Shown here: positions 34,561 to 46,575 of the stretch, piece after piece
How positions within the stretch are numbered: the first letter of the stretch is position 1
Layout of the letters: each line of letters opens with the position of its first letter
NCBI GenBank assembly: GCA_032629725.1
Contig: JAFEVB010000006.1
Span: forward strand, 186,001-250,000
From: Gremmenia infestans
Lineage: Eukaryota; Ascomycota; Leotiomycetes; Helotiales; Hamatocanthoscyphaceae
DNA length: 64,000 nt
Direction of reading: 5' to 3'
The notes under the pieces: generated by a model
The model's input: the letters and a program-made list of their open reading frames with translations, nothing else
The model's database searches: none
What the model was told of the DNA's origin: nothing
Translations under genes and position numbers: made by a program

Positions 34561-36749
34561 GTTGGGCTGTCTTGAGGAAGTGTTCGAAGGCAAAGATTGA
34601 AGGTAGGAGAGATATCCAAGCAAGAGAGACGTGTAATGAAGCTTTCGGAGGGGGTCGCGTGAGGTGCCAAGGGGAAACAATGCGGAGCGGGAAGAAACGG
34701 CTGTGGACAGGTGCTACTCGAGACTGCGAGATTGAGGGGTGAATTGGCAAACGTCTCGGCAGATTTGAAGAGGGGAAAAGTGAGATGATAATGTTGGATC
34801 ATGCGGCAATCATGGAGCTTCCAGCAAGATTGTGGTGATGTTTCTGTTGTGGGGGGTGTCGTGCCGATGTGGAAGAGAAAGAAGCATTATTTGCGAGTGG
34901 AACTGGTGGAACATGGATTATTTCTCGGGTCGGGAATTCATTCCTTGCAATCGGATAGACCCCGTGGACCCCGCACACCACCACCAGCTGCCCCTCCTTT
35001 TGATAAAACACGGAGTACTCGGGGCATCCAGTATTACAGATGGATGTATATGTAATACGTGGAATACGTACTTGTATAGCTTCTTGAATGCTTCAATTAA
35101 TCATTCCATTTTCTTCATTGAACATACGGTCTAGACCCAATTGTGGATTTTTCCATTTTCTCTCTCATGCACTGCACGATACTTGAGCATCTAGTCATGC
35201 GGTGCACCTGATAGGAAGTACTTTCCCGGAAGGTACCGCGAGACTTTCTTCTTTCTTCTTTCACTGAAAACAAAGAAAGTTCTCACTTATCAAGAAAGCT
35301 ATTTCTCCTTCTTTCTTACATCGTCAAAGCCAGGAAGGAGCTGCTCACAAACGACGGGCCAATCAGACGGGTTGACTTCTTAACCTCGGGTTCCTGAATC
35401 CTAGAGCTCCTGCGTTTGTGGCATCATTATATTCCTTCTGACCGATCACCCAAGGTAATCAGGACTCGTAATCTGGTACCTAGGATCTAGGTAGTCTTCA
35501 CCGCCACAAGCACGTGTATCCCAACAGCTGACTATTTGAACCTCAACCACGCACGCACGCACGCACGCACGCACGAACAAAACACAACAAACGCAACACC
35601 AAGAAACAAAAGGCTACTAATGACTAATACGAGAGACGAAAACGAGAAATATATAAAATGACAAAAAATATAAATATATACATACATTAGTCTTCCTATA
35701 CATATCCTCCCTATTCCTCACCACCCCGGCGCCAGCTTTTACACCCAACATCTTTCCTTCCTACAATCTCTCTCTCCTCTTTCCTCTCTTCTTCCCTCTC
35801 TTATCGCAGGGTTTCGGGCCTGACTTGCCTGCCTTAGGTATGAGTGGTGCTGTGCACGCGCGGGAAAATATACTCGTATGCAGAGGAGACGGGAGTAGAA
35901 GAGAGCGTTTGCAGTTGCATGTCACACCGCTTGATGAAGGCTTAGGTGAAGGGCGAAACGAAGTGAGGTGGGGATTTGTTTGCTGATATGGATCGAGCTT
36001 TGGATGCAGAAGGGGCAGGTGCAGGCAGGTATGGGGCCCTTATCGCGATAAGAGTACAGTCAGGCCAGTATGGTTAAATGCATTTGTTACATGTATTTCA
36101 ATCTATATTAGATAGAAGCGTGAAATCTTTAAGCTTTATATAGAAAGGAGATTTTATTTCATACAGGAAAGAACTCGTAGATTGATAACACATTGCAATG
36201 GATATGATTACAAGCTCCATGTCCTGGAATTGCTTTTTGGTCCCACCAGGCCCAGGTCCCGTGATCTGACACTACTGTAAGGCCAGACAAGGATGGTTTC
36301 TGACTTTCTCGCTTCACCTCTTTTAGTCTTTCATCAGATATTTCGATTGAAGCAAACGCTGTTTATAACCTTAAACGCCGCAAGTCTTGGAAGATGAAGA
36401 GAATTAGAGGAACAAGGGAAACGGCTTACAGTATTGATTAATTTCGTGTTTTTTTTTGCGTTTCTTTTCCCCTGTTGCGTGTTGTGCTTGAGATTTTGTA
36501 TTTCACTTTGGAATTGAGTTCGCTTCAACGCTGTATATTCAGAAACTTTCTATGCTAAATGCAGGGATTGGCCTGGTTATTTCTGTTAGAGAGCTACAGA
36601 TGGAATTAGGAATGTGTTTCCAGGTGCCGCAAGCATTCAGGTGTGGATGCCATTTGAGGCCTAAGATCCGACATCAATCTCAGGGGCTGCAAAAAGCCAG
36701 GCTTGCTTATGACAAAAACCGGGAACAGTAGCTTGTGTGGAATACCTGC
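34561..36749. other. Long intergenic region
   Basis: About 2.2 kb upstream of the PFK-2 gene and downstream of the 746-residue protein gene. CT-rich tracts (35240-35310, 35740-35800), an (ACGC)n microsatellite and AT-rich parts; no supported gene. Confidence 0.45.
35549..35575. repeat. (ACGC)n microsatellite
   Basis: Six to seven perfect ACGC units in an intergenic region. Confidence 0.9.
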
Positions 36750-38990
36750 TCACAATTCCTTCAAGATATCTTCCCATCCCCTCTCCTTCAAGTACTCCTC
36801 ATCAAATTTCCAGCCGCCAGGCGGGGGCGACTTTCCGTCTCCGTATCCATCTGCTCCCCAAGCTAAGGACTCATAGTTGGGTTCGTTGGGCATGTCGAGT
36901 TGGGACTGAGGGATGCTAGGAGGAGTACGTCTTCCGGCGTGGATATACTGGTCGTACATTCGTGATAACTCTTCCGTTCTACCACCCCAAGGAGATCGCC
37001 CAGCCTGCGAGCCGCTGATTGACCTGCGTTCTCTGGAAGGCTCTACCAATCTCTGGGCTCCGTGGCCTCGAAATTCCGGGCTGCCCATAGAGGCGAAGCT
37101 GGTGGCCAGAGCATCGACCCCGTAATCGGGCGAACTTATTCCACCACTCGTCATCGAAGTCACATCTCTAGTGTCACCTCCGCCTCGAACCATCAAATCC
37201 ATATCTTTGGAGCCGTGGCTAAACCGACCCCTCGAACCACCATGACCCTGATGCTTCGCCGGCATACTAACCCCCTCATGCGTCCAAATCTTGGTCTGCG
37301 AAACCCTCTCCCTCTCAACACTCTCCAAACTATCCAACCCCTTAAACTCCACTAGGTGCCTCTCAAACCACGGAATATCCTCTCCCTTAACATTAGCCAG
37401 CTCCTGTTGCGTCGCTCCTCCCTCCAACTTGCTCGCAAACGCATCCACACTAAACCGGTCCCGTCGCGGCAAGGGCAGTCTCCTCTCACCGAAACTCCTG
37501 GCACGCATCTCGCCCTCTGCTTTCAATTCATTCTGATCCGGCCATGCTGCGCGACTCAAGAGCCGCGCTCCGCCGCGCTTTTCAGGAAGCTGTTCGTATG
37601 ATGGGTGCCAGAATGTCGTTTCGTCGACTGGGACGATCTCGCCTTGTCCGAAATCAGATCGCTCGATTCGACGCTCGTTTTGGTTTCCCGAATTCTTCCA
37701 ATCCGCCAGCTTAAACGCACTCTCTAATAAAGCCTCTCCAGTATCTTCAGACTCCTGATACTTCCTCCCACTTCTACCTCCACCAACCCCGTCCCACCCC
37801 AAGACCTCCACGCCATACCTCCCCAACATCAGCAAATCCGTCTTCCGCCTCGCACTTGCCTCGCGTCTCTCCTGCACCCTCTTTGCAATCTTCCCCTGCT
37901 CCCACTCAATACCCGCCTGTTTCACCTCCCCTAAATGCCTCGCGTACTCGCCTACCGTCTGCGGGAAAACCGTCGAATTCAACAGGCCCAGATGGCCGGC
38001 GTTTTTCTGGATGCGCTCAAACTTGTCCTTGATGGCGCTTGGGCCCGAGACCCAGGATGTGGAGGATCCGGCTATGTGGTGTGCGGTGCTGGTGGAGGCG
38101 GGGCGGGGCCTGGGCGGGAGGTTCATTTTCGTGGCTGCGGGGTGTGTGGGCGGGTTTGAGGATGTAAATGTGGAGGTGGTTCCACTAGAAATGGAAGTGT
38201 TTTGCCCGCGCTCGAGTACCTGCCGCGGAGCAGCTGGGAATTCCATCTTGAATGGCACCATAGCAATCCGTCTTACCTCCACCTCCACCTCTCCCCCTCC
38301 ATCCTCCTTCATAGCTTGACGAGGTGGCGGGCTCGATCCCAGCAGCGGAAAATCATCCGTATTCGTCGCATTATAGTACATCTGCGGTTCTGGCTCGCGT
38401 TCCGGGGCAGTCTCAGCTTCATCGCCCAACCGATCCTTCTTCCGCTGCTTCCTCATATGCCGTTTCTTCTGCCTCTTGCTCAGCCCCGGATCCGTGGATA
38501 TGGCTGCTATGCGCGCTTGGTTCTGCGCTGCTATGGAGAGGGATGAGGTTCGCGGGCGGGCGGGGAGAGTGCTGGTGGGCGGTGGTGTTTGGGCGTGGGT
38601 CAATGGGGTTGCTGGTATGGGGCGGGAAGGAAGGGGGTGGGGTGTGATGGTGTAGAATTTTGGGGTTGCAGATGGCAGGTCTTGATCTTGGATCAGTTCT
38701 TGTATGCTGGTATCTTCTCGCGACATCATGATGGGCATATCCTGGACACTTCTCGGTATCGTGGGAGTGGGAGTAGGTGTATTGATACTAAGGCGCTGCA
38801 AATGCTCCATCACATCCCCTGCCTCCCAACCCCGAGACGCGTGATCATCCATTGTAGGCGATGTCGAGGGTATGAATTCTCGTGCTAGAGCGCGGAGGTG
38901 TGCTGTTGATCTTGTTGCTGTGGTGCTTTTTATGTTTGTAGGGAGATGGAGATGTGGATGTGGGTGTAGTTGTGGGTTTGGAGACGCCAT
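36750..38990 (-). CDS. Conserved disordered fungal protein, 746 residues
   Basis: Single open frame from ATG 38990 to the stop at 36750. No catalytic domain is recognised. It begins with a His/Pro-rich stretch, then has a strongly basic block around 170-190 (LSKRQKKRHMRKQRKKDR), a probable nuclear or RNA-binding signal. The middle (about 320-430) looks folded and helical: SAIKDKFERIQKNAGHLGLL and FPQTVGEYARHLGEVKQAGI with EWEQGKIAKRVQERREASAR. The C-terminus ends in a compact acidic/aromatic motif, KFDEEYLKERGWEDILKEL, preceded by Pro/Gly sequence, suggesting a conserved tail. Long uninterrupted frame with many polar low-complexity parts; real coding is supported by length and absence of stops, function unknown. 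Confidence 0.75.
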   Translation of the reverse strand: MASPNPQLHPHPHLHLPTNIKSTTATRSTAHLRALAREFIPSTSPTMDDHASRGWEAGDVMEHLQRLSINTPTPTPTIPRSVQDMPIMMSREDTSIQELIQDQDLPSATPKFYTITPHPLPSRPIPATPLTHAQTPPPTSTLPARPRTSSLSIAAQNQARIAAISTDPGLSKRQKKRHMRKQRKKDRLGDEAETAPEREPEPQMYYNATNTDDFPLLGSSPPPRQAMKEDGGGEVEVEVRRIAMVPFKMEFPAAPRQVLERGQNTSISSGTTSTFTSSNPPTHPAATKMNLPPRPRPASTSTAHHIAGSSTSWVSGPSAIKDKFERIQKNAGHLGLLNSTVFPQTVGEYARHLGEVKQAGIEWEQGKIAKRVQERREASARRKTDLLMLGRYGVEVLGWDGVGGGRSGRKYQESEDTGEALLESAFKLADWKNSGNQNERRIERSDFGQGEIVPVDETTFWHPSYEQLPEKRGGARLLSRAAWPDQNELKAEGEMRARSFGERRLPLPRRDRFSVDAFASKLEGGATQQELANVKGEDIPWFERHLVEFKGLDSLESVERERVSQTKIWTHEGVSMPAKHQGHGGSRGRFSHGSKDMDLMVRGGGDTRDVTSMTSGGISSPDYGVDALATSFASMGSPEFRGHGAQRLVEPSRERRSISGSQAGRSPWGGRTEELSRMYDQYIHAGRRTPPSIPQSQLDMPNEPNYESLAWGADGYGDGKSPPPGGWKFDEEYLKERGWEDILKEL

Positions 38991-40376
38991 GACATGACAT
39001 GAAATGACCTATTTTGTGTGAATGTCTGTTTTTCTGTCTGCTAGTATGGTAGGCCAAAAAAGTAGATCGAGATTGTTCTTCCTTCCAGTTCAGGTTCCAA
39101 AATGATGTTTCTGGTCTGTTCGTAGCTGTTCTGTTTTGGTGCATGGGTCCAGGTAAGAGGTTGTGGATGTGAATGGTGCAATGTGTATATGTATGTGTGT
39201 GTGTTTGTGTTGAGATTGAATGGAACGGAATGGATATTGGCAGGGAAGGAGGGCGGTAGAAGATAAGAGAAGTGAAAGAAAGAAAGAAAGAAAGACAAGG
39301 AGAAGACCTTTTGCCTATTGCGTGAGTGAGAATAGTGAAATTAAAATGCCCGCTGTGCATAGACAGATAATATCTATTTTGTTCTAAACACGTTGGATTT
39401 CTTGATTATAGAATCCATTTACATTTTCTTAAGCAGCTCTGTTCTTTTTAAGCGAATTTTCCTCTTAGGCTCTGAGAAAAGTGTCATCTTATCATAAATC
39501 AATCTTCGCTTTTTGTGTGAGAAAGGCGTGGATTTGTTGATTAGAGTTATGGAATGTATTAGATCTAGACGTAGTGTTTTGGCTTGGAGTTGTTTGGATT
39601 CAGTTGAGCTTTTTGAGGGTGGAGTTTGTGGGGTGGTTTAGTCGGGGGCTTTAGCGAGGTTTTGAGGCTTTGGGTAGGACTGAAGTATAGATAGATATGA
39701 GACGGCACTATGATCTAGTAGATGGGTTTAGTTGATGCAGCAGATTTAACTCCAGTTAGTGTTGTAATGTCCTTTTATTCTGGTTGTGAAACTGTAGGGT
39801 GCTAGGCCATTGAAACAAAATTCAGTTGTCAGTCTTATTACATTCTTAGCTATAAACGCCTAGCAGATACATAAGAAGAGATTGTTGCTTTCACCTTAAT
39901 ATTTTCATTCTATAATAACATACGGGGCTCGTTACATGCAACTATCATGCCGATAGATTCCCCTTTATTTTACTCAATTAATTCTCCCTCCCACCCTCTT
40001 AAAAATCTCTCAGAATAGTGCTCCTTGATGGAGAAACACTCCATACGTGCGGCCACTACCGAAGTTCTCATTAACAACAGGTAAGGTAGACGAGGTCGAC
40101 GTTTCTATTCTGTGTGGGTCAGCGATAGGGGGGCCAACACGTGACGAATCTGCTGGGGGCTGAAGCGCTAGAGCTGAATAGGCTTGCTGCAGCACAGGGC
40201 CACTTCACTTTCCTCATCTCACTACATAATTCGTTCATCATTGCCATCTCGACTCGAGTTCGTCCGAGACTCTGGCCCACATCTTCTTCCAAGTCCTGCA
40301 ATCAATCACTTGAAGTGGCCTAAGTCGGACATCATATTCATCCGTATCTTGACATGTGTGGCAGCCTCGCTCCGCT
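38991..40376. other. Intergenic region between divergent genes
   Basis: Shared upstream region of the 746-residue protein gene and the NLR-like gene, 1.4 kb. Contains a (GAAA)n run, a TG/TGTG stretch near 39186-39210, and no supported gene. Confidence 0.4.
39274..39294. repeat. (GAAA)n microsatellite
   Basis: About five perfect GAAA units in the upstream region of the 746-residue protein gene. Confidence 0.85.
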
Positions 40377-43300
40377 ATGTCGCTGTCAGATCACAAGGCT
40401 GTGACAATACAGCGATTTGGGCTTACTCAGGTATACAAGCCGCCACAAGATACTGAGGCTACTGCGATGTACGTTACCACCCCGATTGAGCATTTTGAGT
40501 GAGTATCAAAATAATTTGATTTGTAGACTCGTCTTTGTTCATGGACTGTTTGGCCACCCTCAGAGGACCTGGACAGGCCAGGAGCCAGAACAAAACATCG
40601 CCCGGGCACCCCATAGAACAGATACTACAAATGCTCTTTCTACGGAGTTAGAACACTCCTCGAGCCAGATATCCGACACCGCGCGGTCGAATTTAGTGAC
40701 TTCATCAGAGATAGTCGGATCACGCGGTGGTGAGGTATTCTGGCCAGTGGTAAGAACAGTGGTCCGACAGCTCTGGGATCCTTACTTCCCAATCCTGGAA
40801 GTTTCCCAGGATATTAATGCTGATTTAACGTTCTTCTCAAGGCCATACTTCCGACTGTGCTTCCGGACACACGCAACTTTACTTGGTAAATTGATTTTGC
40901 CAACTAAAAAGCTCCCAGAACCTTTAGGGAAAGCTCATACTAATCTGTTATACAGGGGATACGACGCTGATGTCGACGCATTCAACACGTCCGTTGGACA
41001 TAACAATGTCGAACAGCATGCGAATGATCTCTTGATTGACATTGCGAATTTGATTGATAAACATGGATATGTAAGCATTGACAGTGATAAAATTCTTTAG
41101 TTCTACTAACAGGCTTACCAAACTGTCTATTTATAGGCAAAACTTCCCATAATATTCGTGGTGCATAGTCTTGGTGGAATAGTTGTCAAAGAAGTGAGTT
41201 ATTGATCTCTTATCGTCTTGTACAGAAAATCCTCACCAATTTCCATGTTCCATGTCCTTCAAAATCCACAACAATCTATGCCGCTTTGAGCATTTGATAT
41301 TTGAATTTCCATCAAGGCCGTGGAATCAGCTGATCATTACTGACTTGTTCACTAGGCATTGAATATATCATCTCAATCTGAGATTCAACGTCTCAAAGGT
41401 GTTGCCGCTGCCACCCATGGTGTTTTGTTTCTAGGAACACCCCATCGCGGGTCTGGATCAGCCACGATGGGCAAGCATGCCTATCGGATTGCTCGGCTTG
41501 CCACCAAACGACCAAACATCAAGCTATTGAGATCTTTAGAGAAGAATTCAGATACGCTGAAAAGTATAAGCAACAGATTTCGCAGTACGCAACAAAAGTG
41601 GGACATCAAGATATCGTCTTTCTATGAAGATCGAGAAGTCCGAAAGTATTTCCTGTTCCACAGCATGATAGTAGACAATGAGTCTGCTCAGATTGGCCAT
41701 GTAGGAGAGGAAGTATCATCAATACCCAAGAATCATCGTGAAATGACAAAGTTCACATCAGCTGAAGAAGTGGGGTTTGATCGAGTCAGCTCACAGTTGC
41801 GGCGATGGGTGAAAGAAATCAAAGGGAAGTTTGAAGCTAGTGGTGAGTGCTCAATATCCATTGCCTTAATTTATACTGCACAGTAGTGCCGAGATGCCTT
41901 GTCTTCAGGGTAGTTTCCAACACTAAAATGACCAGGAATCAAAACCGGGGCGCTAGAGAGTAAGTTGTACGAATACAGCATCTGACTAGTGTAGCTCACT
42001 TGTATCACAGTTTGTCTCTCAAGTCTGGAAAACTCGCAAACTCGAACTCGGTACACCAACGTCGCTTCATCATACGATGGGACCTTTCAGTGGCTATTTG
42101 ATAACAAGATCGTTCCATTTGTTGATTGGTTGAAAGAAAATCAGAATGAAGTCGGTCCTTCTCGCCCAATCTTCTGGATTAATGGCAAGCCTGGGTCTGG
42201 GAAATCGACTCTGATGAAGTTCGCAATGCAAGATCAAAGAACTCAAACCTATCTTAGAGCTGTTTCGGGTCCCAGAGAGTGGGCTATACTCGGTTTCTTC
42301 TTCCACGACCGTGGCTCCCACATCCAGAAATCAATGGAAGGCATGCTTCAGGCGGTTCTGCACCAACTATTGTCACAAGCTTCAGATCCTTGGACTCTGG
42401 TTGAATACATCTATCCAATTTACTCTGACCTTTTGAAGTCACAACGGGCATCGACTCCAGTATGGACATTTGATTCACTCTGCCAGGCATGGCTGGCCAT
42501 TACCGAACAGCGGAAGGTGCCCCTTCGAGTGTGTATCTTCTTGGATGCTCTTGACGAGCACGAGGGGGACAATACCCAACTTGCGGCTTTCATTTATAAG
42601 CTACTTGCAGGTGCGGATGAACAAACCGTCAGGATCAAAATATGCGTCGCAAGTCGAACATGGAATATCTTTGGGCAACATTTTAAAAATTGTCCCCAGT
42701 TTGCAATACACCAATACACCGTCAGCGATATACAAACATATACTACGAATAGATTAGGGTCATTCAGAAGTGTGGGAGAGAATAATGATGCTACTTTCTC
42801 TTCAAAGCTTGCCCAACTCGCAGAACATGTCACTGCAAAAGCCCAGGGAGTCTTCATTTGGGTCCGAATTGTCGTTGACGAACTTGTAAAGGGTATCAGA
42901 GATGGGACAGCACTATCAATGTTGGAAGAAAAGGTGTCTGATATGCCGGAAGAATTGGAGGATTTGTATCGACATGCCTTGGAGAAAATCGAGCTCGAAT
43001 ATTCCGATGAAGCTTATATTATGCTACAAATTGCGCTCTGTAGTCTTTCACCTCTCCCGCTTCAATCCTTTATCAGATGCACCTCCGTTATCAAATCGGA
43101 TAAATTCTACGATTCATCCGAAGCAGAAATGTTGCGCCAGCTGATTAGCAGAAGCGGGGGCCTTCTAGAGATCATAGAGATTGATACTGAGGATTTAACG
43201 ACGGAGACACCGTACAAAAGCGAACCATTTATTCAATCACAAGATGCGTTGAATGACCCCAGCTCATTTGCTCTATACGAATCACCTAAAATCATTATAG

Positions 43301-44349
43301 AGCAGCCAGGCGGTATCGTAGTCGCCGTTCAATTCATCCACCAGACCGTTAAGGATTTCGTTGCTAAAAATGACCAAAATCTTGGTCTACGGCTGAGTGG
43401 CTCTGATTTTGTATGTCAGAGTGGTTATTTCTACCTACTCCATTGCGCAATACGCTACGGCAAATCTGGCTGGGCTCGTGAACTCAGTCGACACATGCTT
43501 GAATACGCTTTCCGGGTTGAAACACGTACCTCCGTGGATGTGTCTCGAACCAGTGAACTTTTTCATACCATGTTGGATTCCACACCAAGTAATACATATC
43601 GATTTGACAGGTGGATTGAGACATGGTGGATTGAGACATGGTTTCCAATACGTCATACTCTGCAGCATTTTGATGCTCTTATAACTTTCGCTATACATGC
43701 AGACTTGAAGGCTTTAATTGAGTACGAGCTTAAGCCTGACTATTGGGTCGATTCAGATAAACACAAGGGGTACCTAATTCGAGTAGCCGCAACTGGCCGA
43801 CGACTTTCTTCGTCTCTTTCTAGTCGAGAATCTATGGTCCGACATCTAATCAGACTAGGATGTCCCGTCGATATACCTGTGGCCAATCGCCGTGATGAAG
43901 ATTACGAAACGTTCAATTGCACGCTTTTGAATTGGCTGCTACGAAACAAACCCCACAGAGATATATCAGAAGATCATGCGCTTTCTCTAGCAAGAATTCT
44001 ATTGGAAAACGGGGCAAGCACAGAAGCCCGAGCGTTTTGTGATCCGGCATTGCAAGGGAGAGACTGTACTATGTTATACAGTTGTATCCTACATTACAAT
44101 GTGAAGGCCGTCGAACTCCTCCTGGCATACGAAGCGGATACCTCAGTTATTGATCAGGAGTTGGTTTTAACTGTATTTCTGAGGGAGAGGAACTGGGATG
44201 AGGGTCCCATGTCGGAAATACTCAGGAAGAACGGCATATTGGGGAATTGGGCAGAGATGTTTCGTGAAGAACCTTCTATTCTCATGGGGATTATTTTCGG
44301 CGGATGGCAGCTCGCAAGTTGGGGAGTCAGTAGCCTAGGCACCTTATAA
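40377..44349 (+). CDS. NLR-like protein: alpha/beta hydrolase, NACHT, ankyrin-like repeats
   Basis: Eight exons (40377-40468, 40527-40749, 40842-40885, 40956-41070, 41137-41193, 41356-41842, 41936-41959, 42011-44349) keep phase and give 1126 residues. N-terminal hydrolase (about 30-290): ILVFVHGLFGHPQRTWTG, VFWPVAILPTVLPDTRNFTW then GYDADV, nucleophile elbow VVHSLGGIVVKE, and FLGTPHRGSGS; this is the SesB-like lipase/esterase fold often fused to fungal NLRs. NACHT: P-loop WINGKPGSGKSTLMK (about 405-420) and Walker B CIFLDALDEH (about 520). The last 250 residues have ankyrin-like units (SLARILLENGASTEA, KAVELLLAYEADTSV). Such STAND proteins act in non-self recognition and programmed cell death; ligand unknown. 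The short exons 3 and 7 were placed because they restore conserved segments otherwise interrupted by stops or unrelated sequence. No frameshift or stop interrupts the model. Confidence 0.87.
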
Positions 44350-45073
44350 TCTGGGGTGATACTGGCCCAAGGTCGATAGTCAACCAGATATGAGAATGGT
44401 TTATGCTATAAGACGTCTATCCGATTGAATAAACCCAAGAGCATTTGTCTGGAGCTCAGTGCAATGGTTGAAGTATCATCGATACTCGAGATATTCTGTA
44501 CAGGTCATATTTGGAAAATTCCCGTGTCAAGAGCTGAAGTGTTTCTTTGCTACGGACATGTATCAGGCTCTTCACGGCTTGGCTCTCCAATTTTTTCAGT
44601 TGAAAACGGAAGAGGCGGACCTTTTTTCTTTCATCTAATATTCTTCAATCGTGTCATCTCTCTAAGCAGATATTTTGACTAGTTTTCATTACCTCTTCGT
44701 CGTAGCAGCTGGTGGTGCTGAAAGGTTTTTATAGTCCTGTAGTTCCAATAGTTTCCAGTTAAGAACTTGTGACACACAACCCTTCTAAGATATTTTCTGG
44801 CATTCTATATCCTAATGACTACCCGCAGAGTTGGGTTTACGCCCGAACTTTCCACACATCTATGCTACCAGAAGCTAGTTCCTTCCCGCCCCTTTTCACT
44901 ATCTCAGCTTGCCCTTGAATATTACTTCAAAACTCGGTCGTTGTACAGTACAAAACTAACAAAGACGCCGGCTTTCTTTTGTTCCGTCGTGAAAGAAATA
45001 TGTTTTGGATTGATCAAGATTGACTAAACACATTACAAAGAAATTGATTTTGATCATAGATGGGGTCCTCCCT
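44350..45073. other. Intergenic region, nothing recognised
   Basis: Downstream flank of the NLR-like gene; small plus frames (for example 44425-44682) have no recognisable sequence. Confidence 0.35.
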
Positions 45074-45856
45074 ATGAAGAAAAAGCGTGAACAGTCATTT
45101 ATTCAGAGTCCATCAAACTTTCAAGCTGGCACCATGACATTCCCAGGAGGAAATCTTAAGCCCATCAAAAAGCGCCCACCGTATCGAGAGAATCTCAAAC
45201 GCGATCCTCGCACGGGACTTCCTCTACCTTACCCTCGTAAATCTCAAGCAAGAAAAGACGAAGACTTGACTACAATTCCGGCAACCCCCGACTCTGAAGT
45301 CGACGTTGTATTTCAAAGTCAGGCAGCGGAAGCGAACCATACCGAACATTCCGAATCTCCGATAGCCACACTTCCAGATGAAATTGAGATAGGGATCCTG
45401 GATAACGCGTTTGATTTGGAAACTCCAGAAGTTGATCCTACGATACCAACCACAAGGAACAGTACATTGGAATCTGATTCTGATACCTCCATTTCTGAAG
45501 CTGATTCAGCCACGTTATCTACTAACCTGCACCCCCAAGCCCCAGAAATCGCCCCGCAAAATCTCGACACATTCCTTCCCGCTTCAGAATATGAATATTC
45601 TAATGGCCACTTCATTAAAAAAAGCGAATCTCAGCATTGGCAACCTCCCAAGCCAACAGTCGAGGATATCGAAGACGAAGACTTCCAGGCACCGACAGCC
45701 CACATGTATTCACCCGATAGAAATGTAGGCACACATTCTTTTGCAGATATACCTTTTACAAAGGAAAGCGCCCCGACTCCGGAGCCGCAACCGAACCTAG
45801 GCCTTCGTCGGAGTACACGCCAGAGAGTTGCGCCGAAGAGATTTGCGGAGGAATGA
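45074..45856 (+). CDS. Acidic disordered hypothetical protein
   Basis: Open frame giving 260 residues from the first ATG (45074), or 240 from the better-context ATG at 45134 (CACCATGA). The body is rich in Glu, Asp, Pro, Ser and Thr with no hydrophobic core, so probably disordered. It starts basic (PIKKRPPYRENLKRDPRTG) and ends with RRSTRQRVAPKRF. That last motif is reminiscent of the basic peptide between integrase and reverse transcriptase in Copia-type polyproteins, but no integrase or RT flanks it and the rest does not match, so I keep it as a host hypothetical. Function unknown; it lies between the NLR-like gene and a broken zinc-finger gene. Confidence 0.5.
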   Translation: MKKKREQSFIQSPSNFQAGTMTFPGGNLKPIKKRPPYRENLKRDPRTGLPLPYPRKSQARKDEDLTTIPATPDSEVDVVFQSQAAEANHTEHSESPIATLPDEIEIGILDNAFDLETPEVDPTIPTTRNSTLESDSDTSISEADSATLSTNLHPQAPEIAPQNLDTFLPASEYEYSNGHFIKKSESQHWQPPKPTVEDIEDEDFQAPTAHMYSPDRNVGTHSFADIPFTKESAPTPEPQPNLGLRRSTRQRVAPKRFAEE

Positions 45857-46575
45857 TGTTGCTGAGGTTGATGAGTTGGAAAGGGAAGTGGAAACCTGTG
45901 AGGTGCTAATAAGGCTCTCCTAGAGCTGCAATTGTCTTTTTGTTGATGTTAGATAGTCTGATAGTTTTTGCTTTACTGCGTTGATAAAATGAGCAAGCTT
46001 AGTTGGTCTTGGGGGTTTGACGGGAATGGTGTTTTAATTACTAAGCAATATCTGAATCGTCCGACAATCAAATGAAATACACTATAGCCAGCATGCCGTC
46101 GAACCATGGATAAACATGCAAAATGTCAACTATAAATCGGTTGCTTGACTGCCACATTTCATTAGACTATCGAAGCATAGGCTTATGATTAATGCAATAA
46201 CCTCAGGAGGAAGCTTGTCCACCAGGTATATTCCATTTTTAATACCTACCTCCACAGGTTAGGCGTCATTTACGAGGCTTAAGAGAGAGCGGAATCCGAT
46301 AGGGGATAATTCAGGGTGCACGACAAATACCCCCCGGAGTACTTAAACAGATACAGTAGCCTAACTTTCGACAGTATGTAGCCCCGTAAAGGAGGCTAGA
46401 TTCGAGAATATGAAAAACTTATCGGCAGACAAGGAACGTCTTATACCAGCAGGAAAGGGAGTACTCCATTAAGCTAGCCGTCCTCAATACTCGCCAACAT
46501 AAAGTGCTTTCAGCCACGCCTAACGGGAACGACATACATTCCATGCCTCCATCATGGTCCACCACGTTCCAGTTA
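45857..46575. other. Intergenic region, nothing recognised
   Basis: No open frame with family resemblance. Contains GGAGTACTCC (about 46459) and CCGGAGTACTT (about 46336), variants of the TACGGAGTA motif. Confidence 0.35.

Noticed and set aside
45074..45856. Copia-type retrotransposon polyprotein
   Set aside because: Only the short RRSTRQR-like motif fits; no integrase, reverse transcriptase or LTRs around it.
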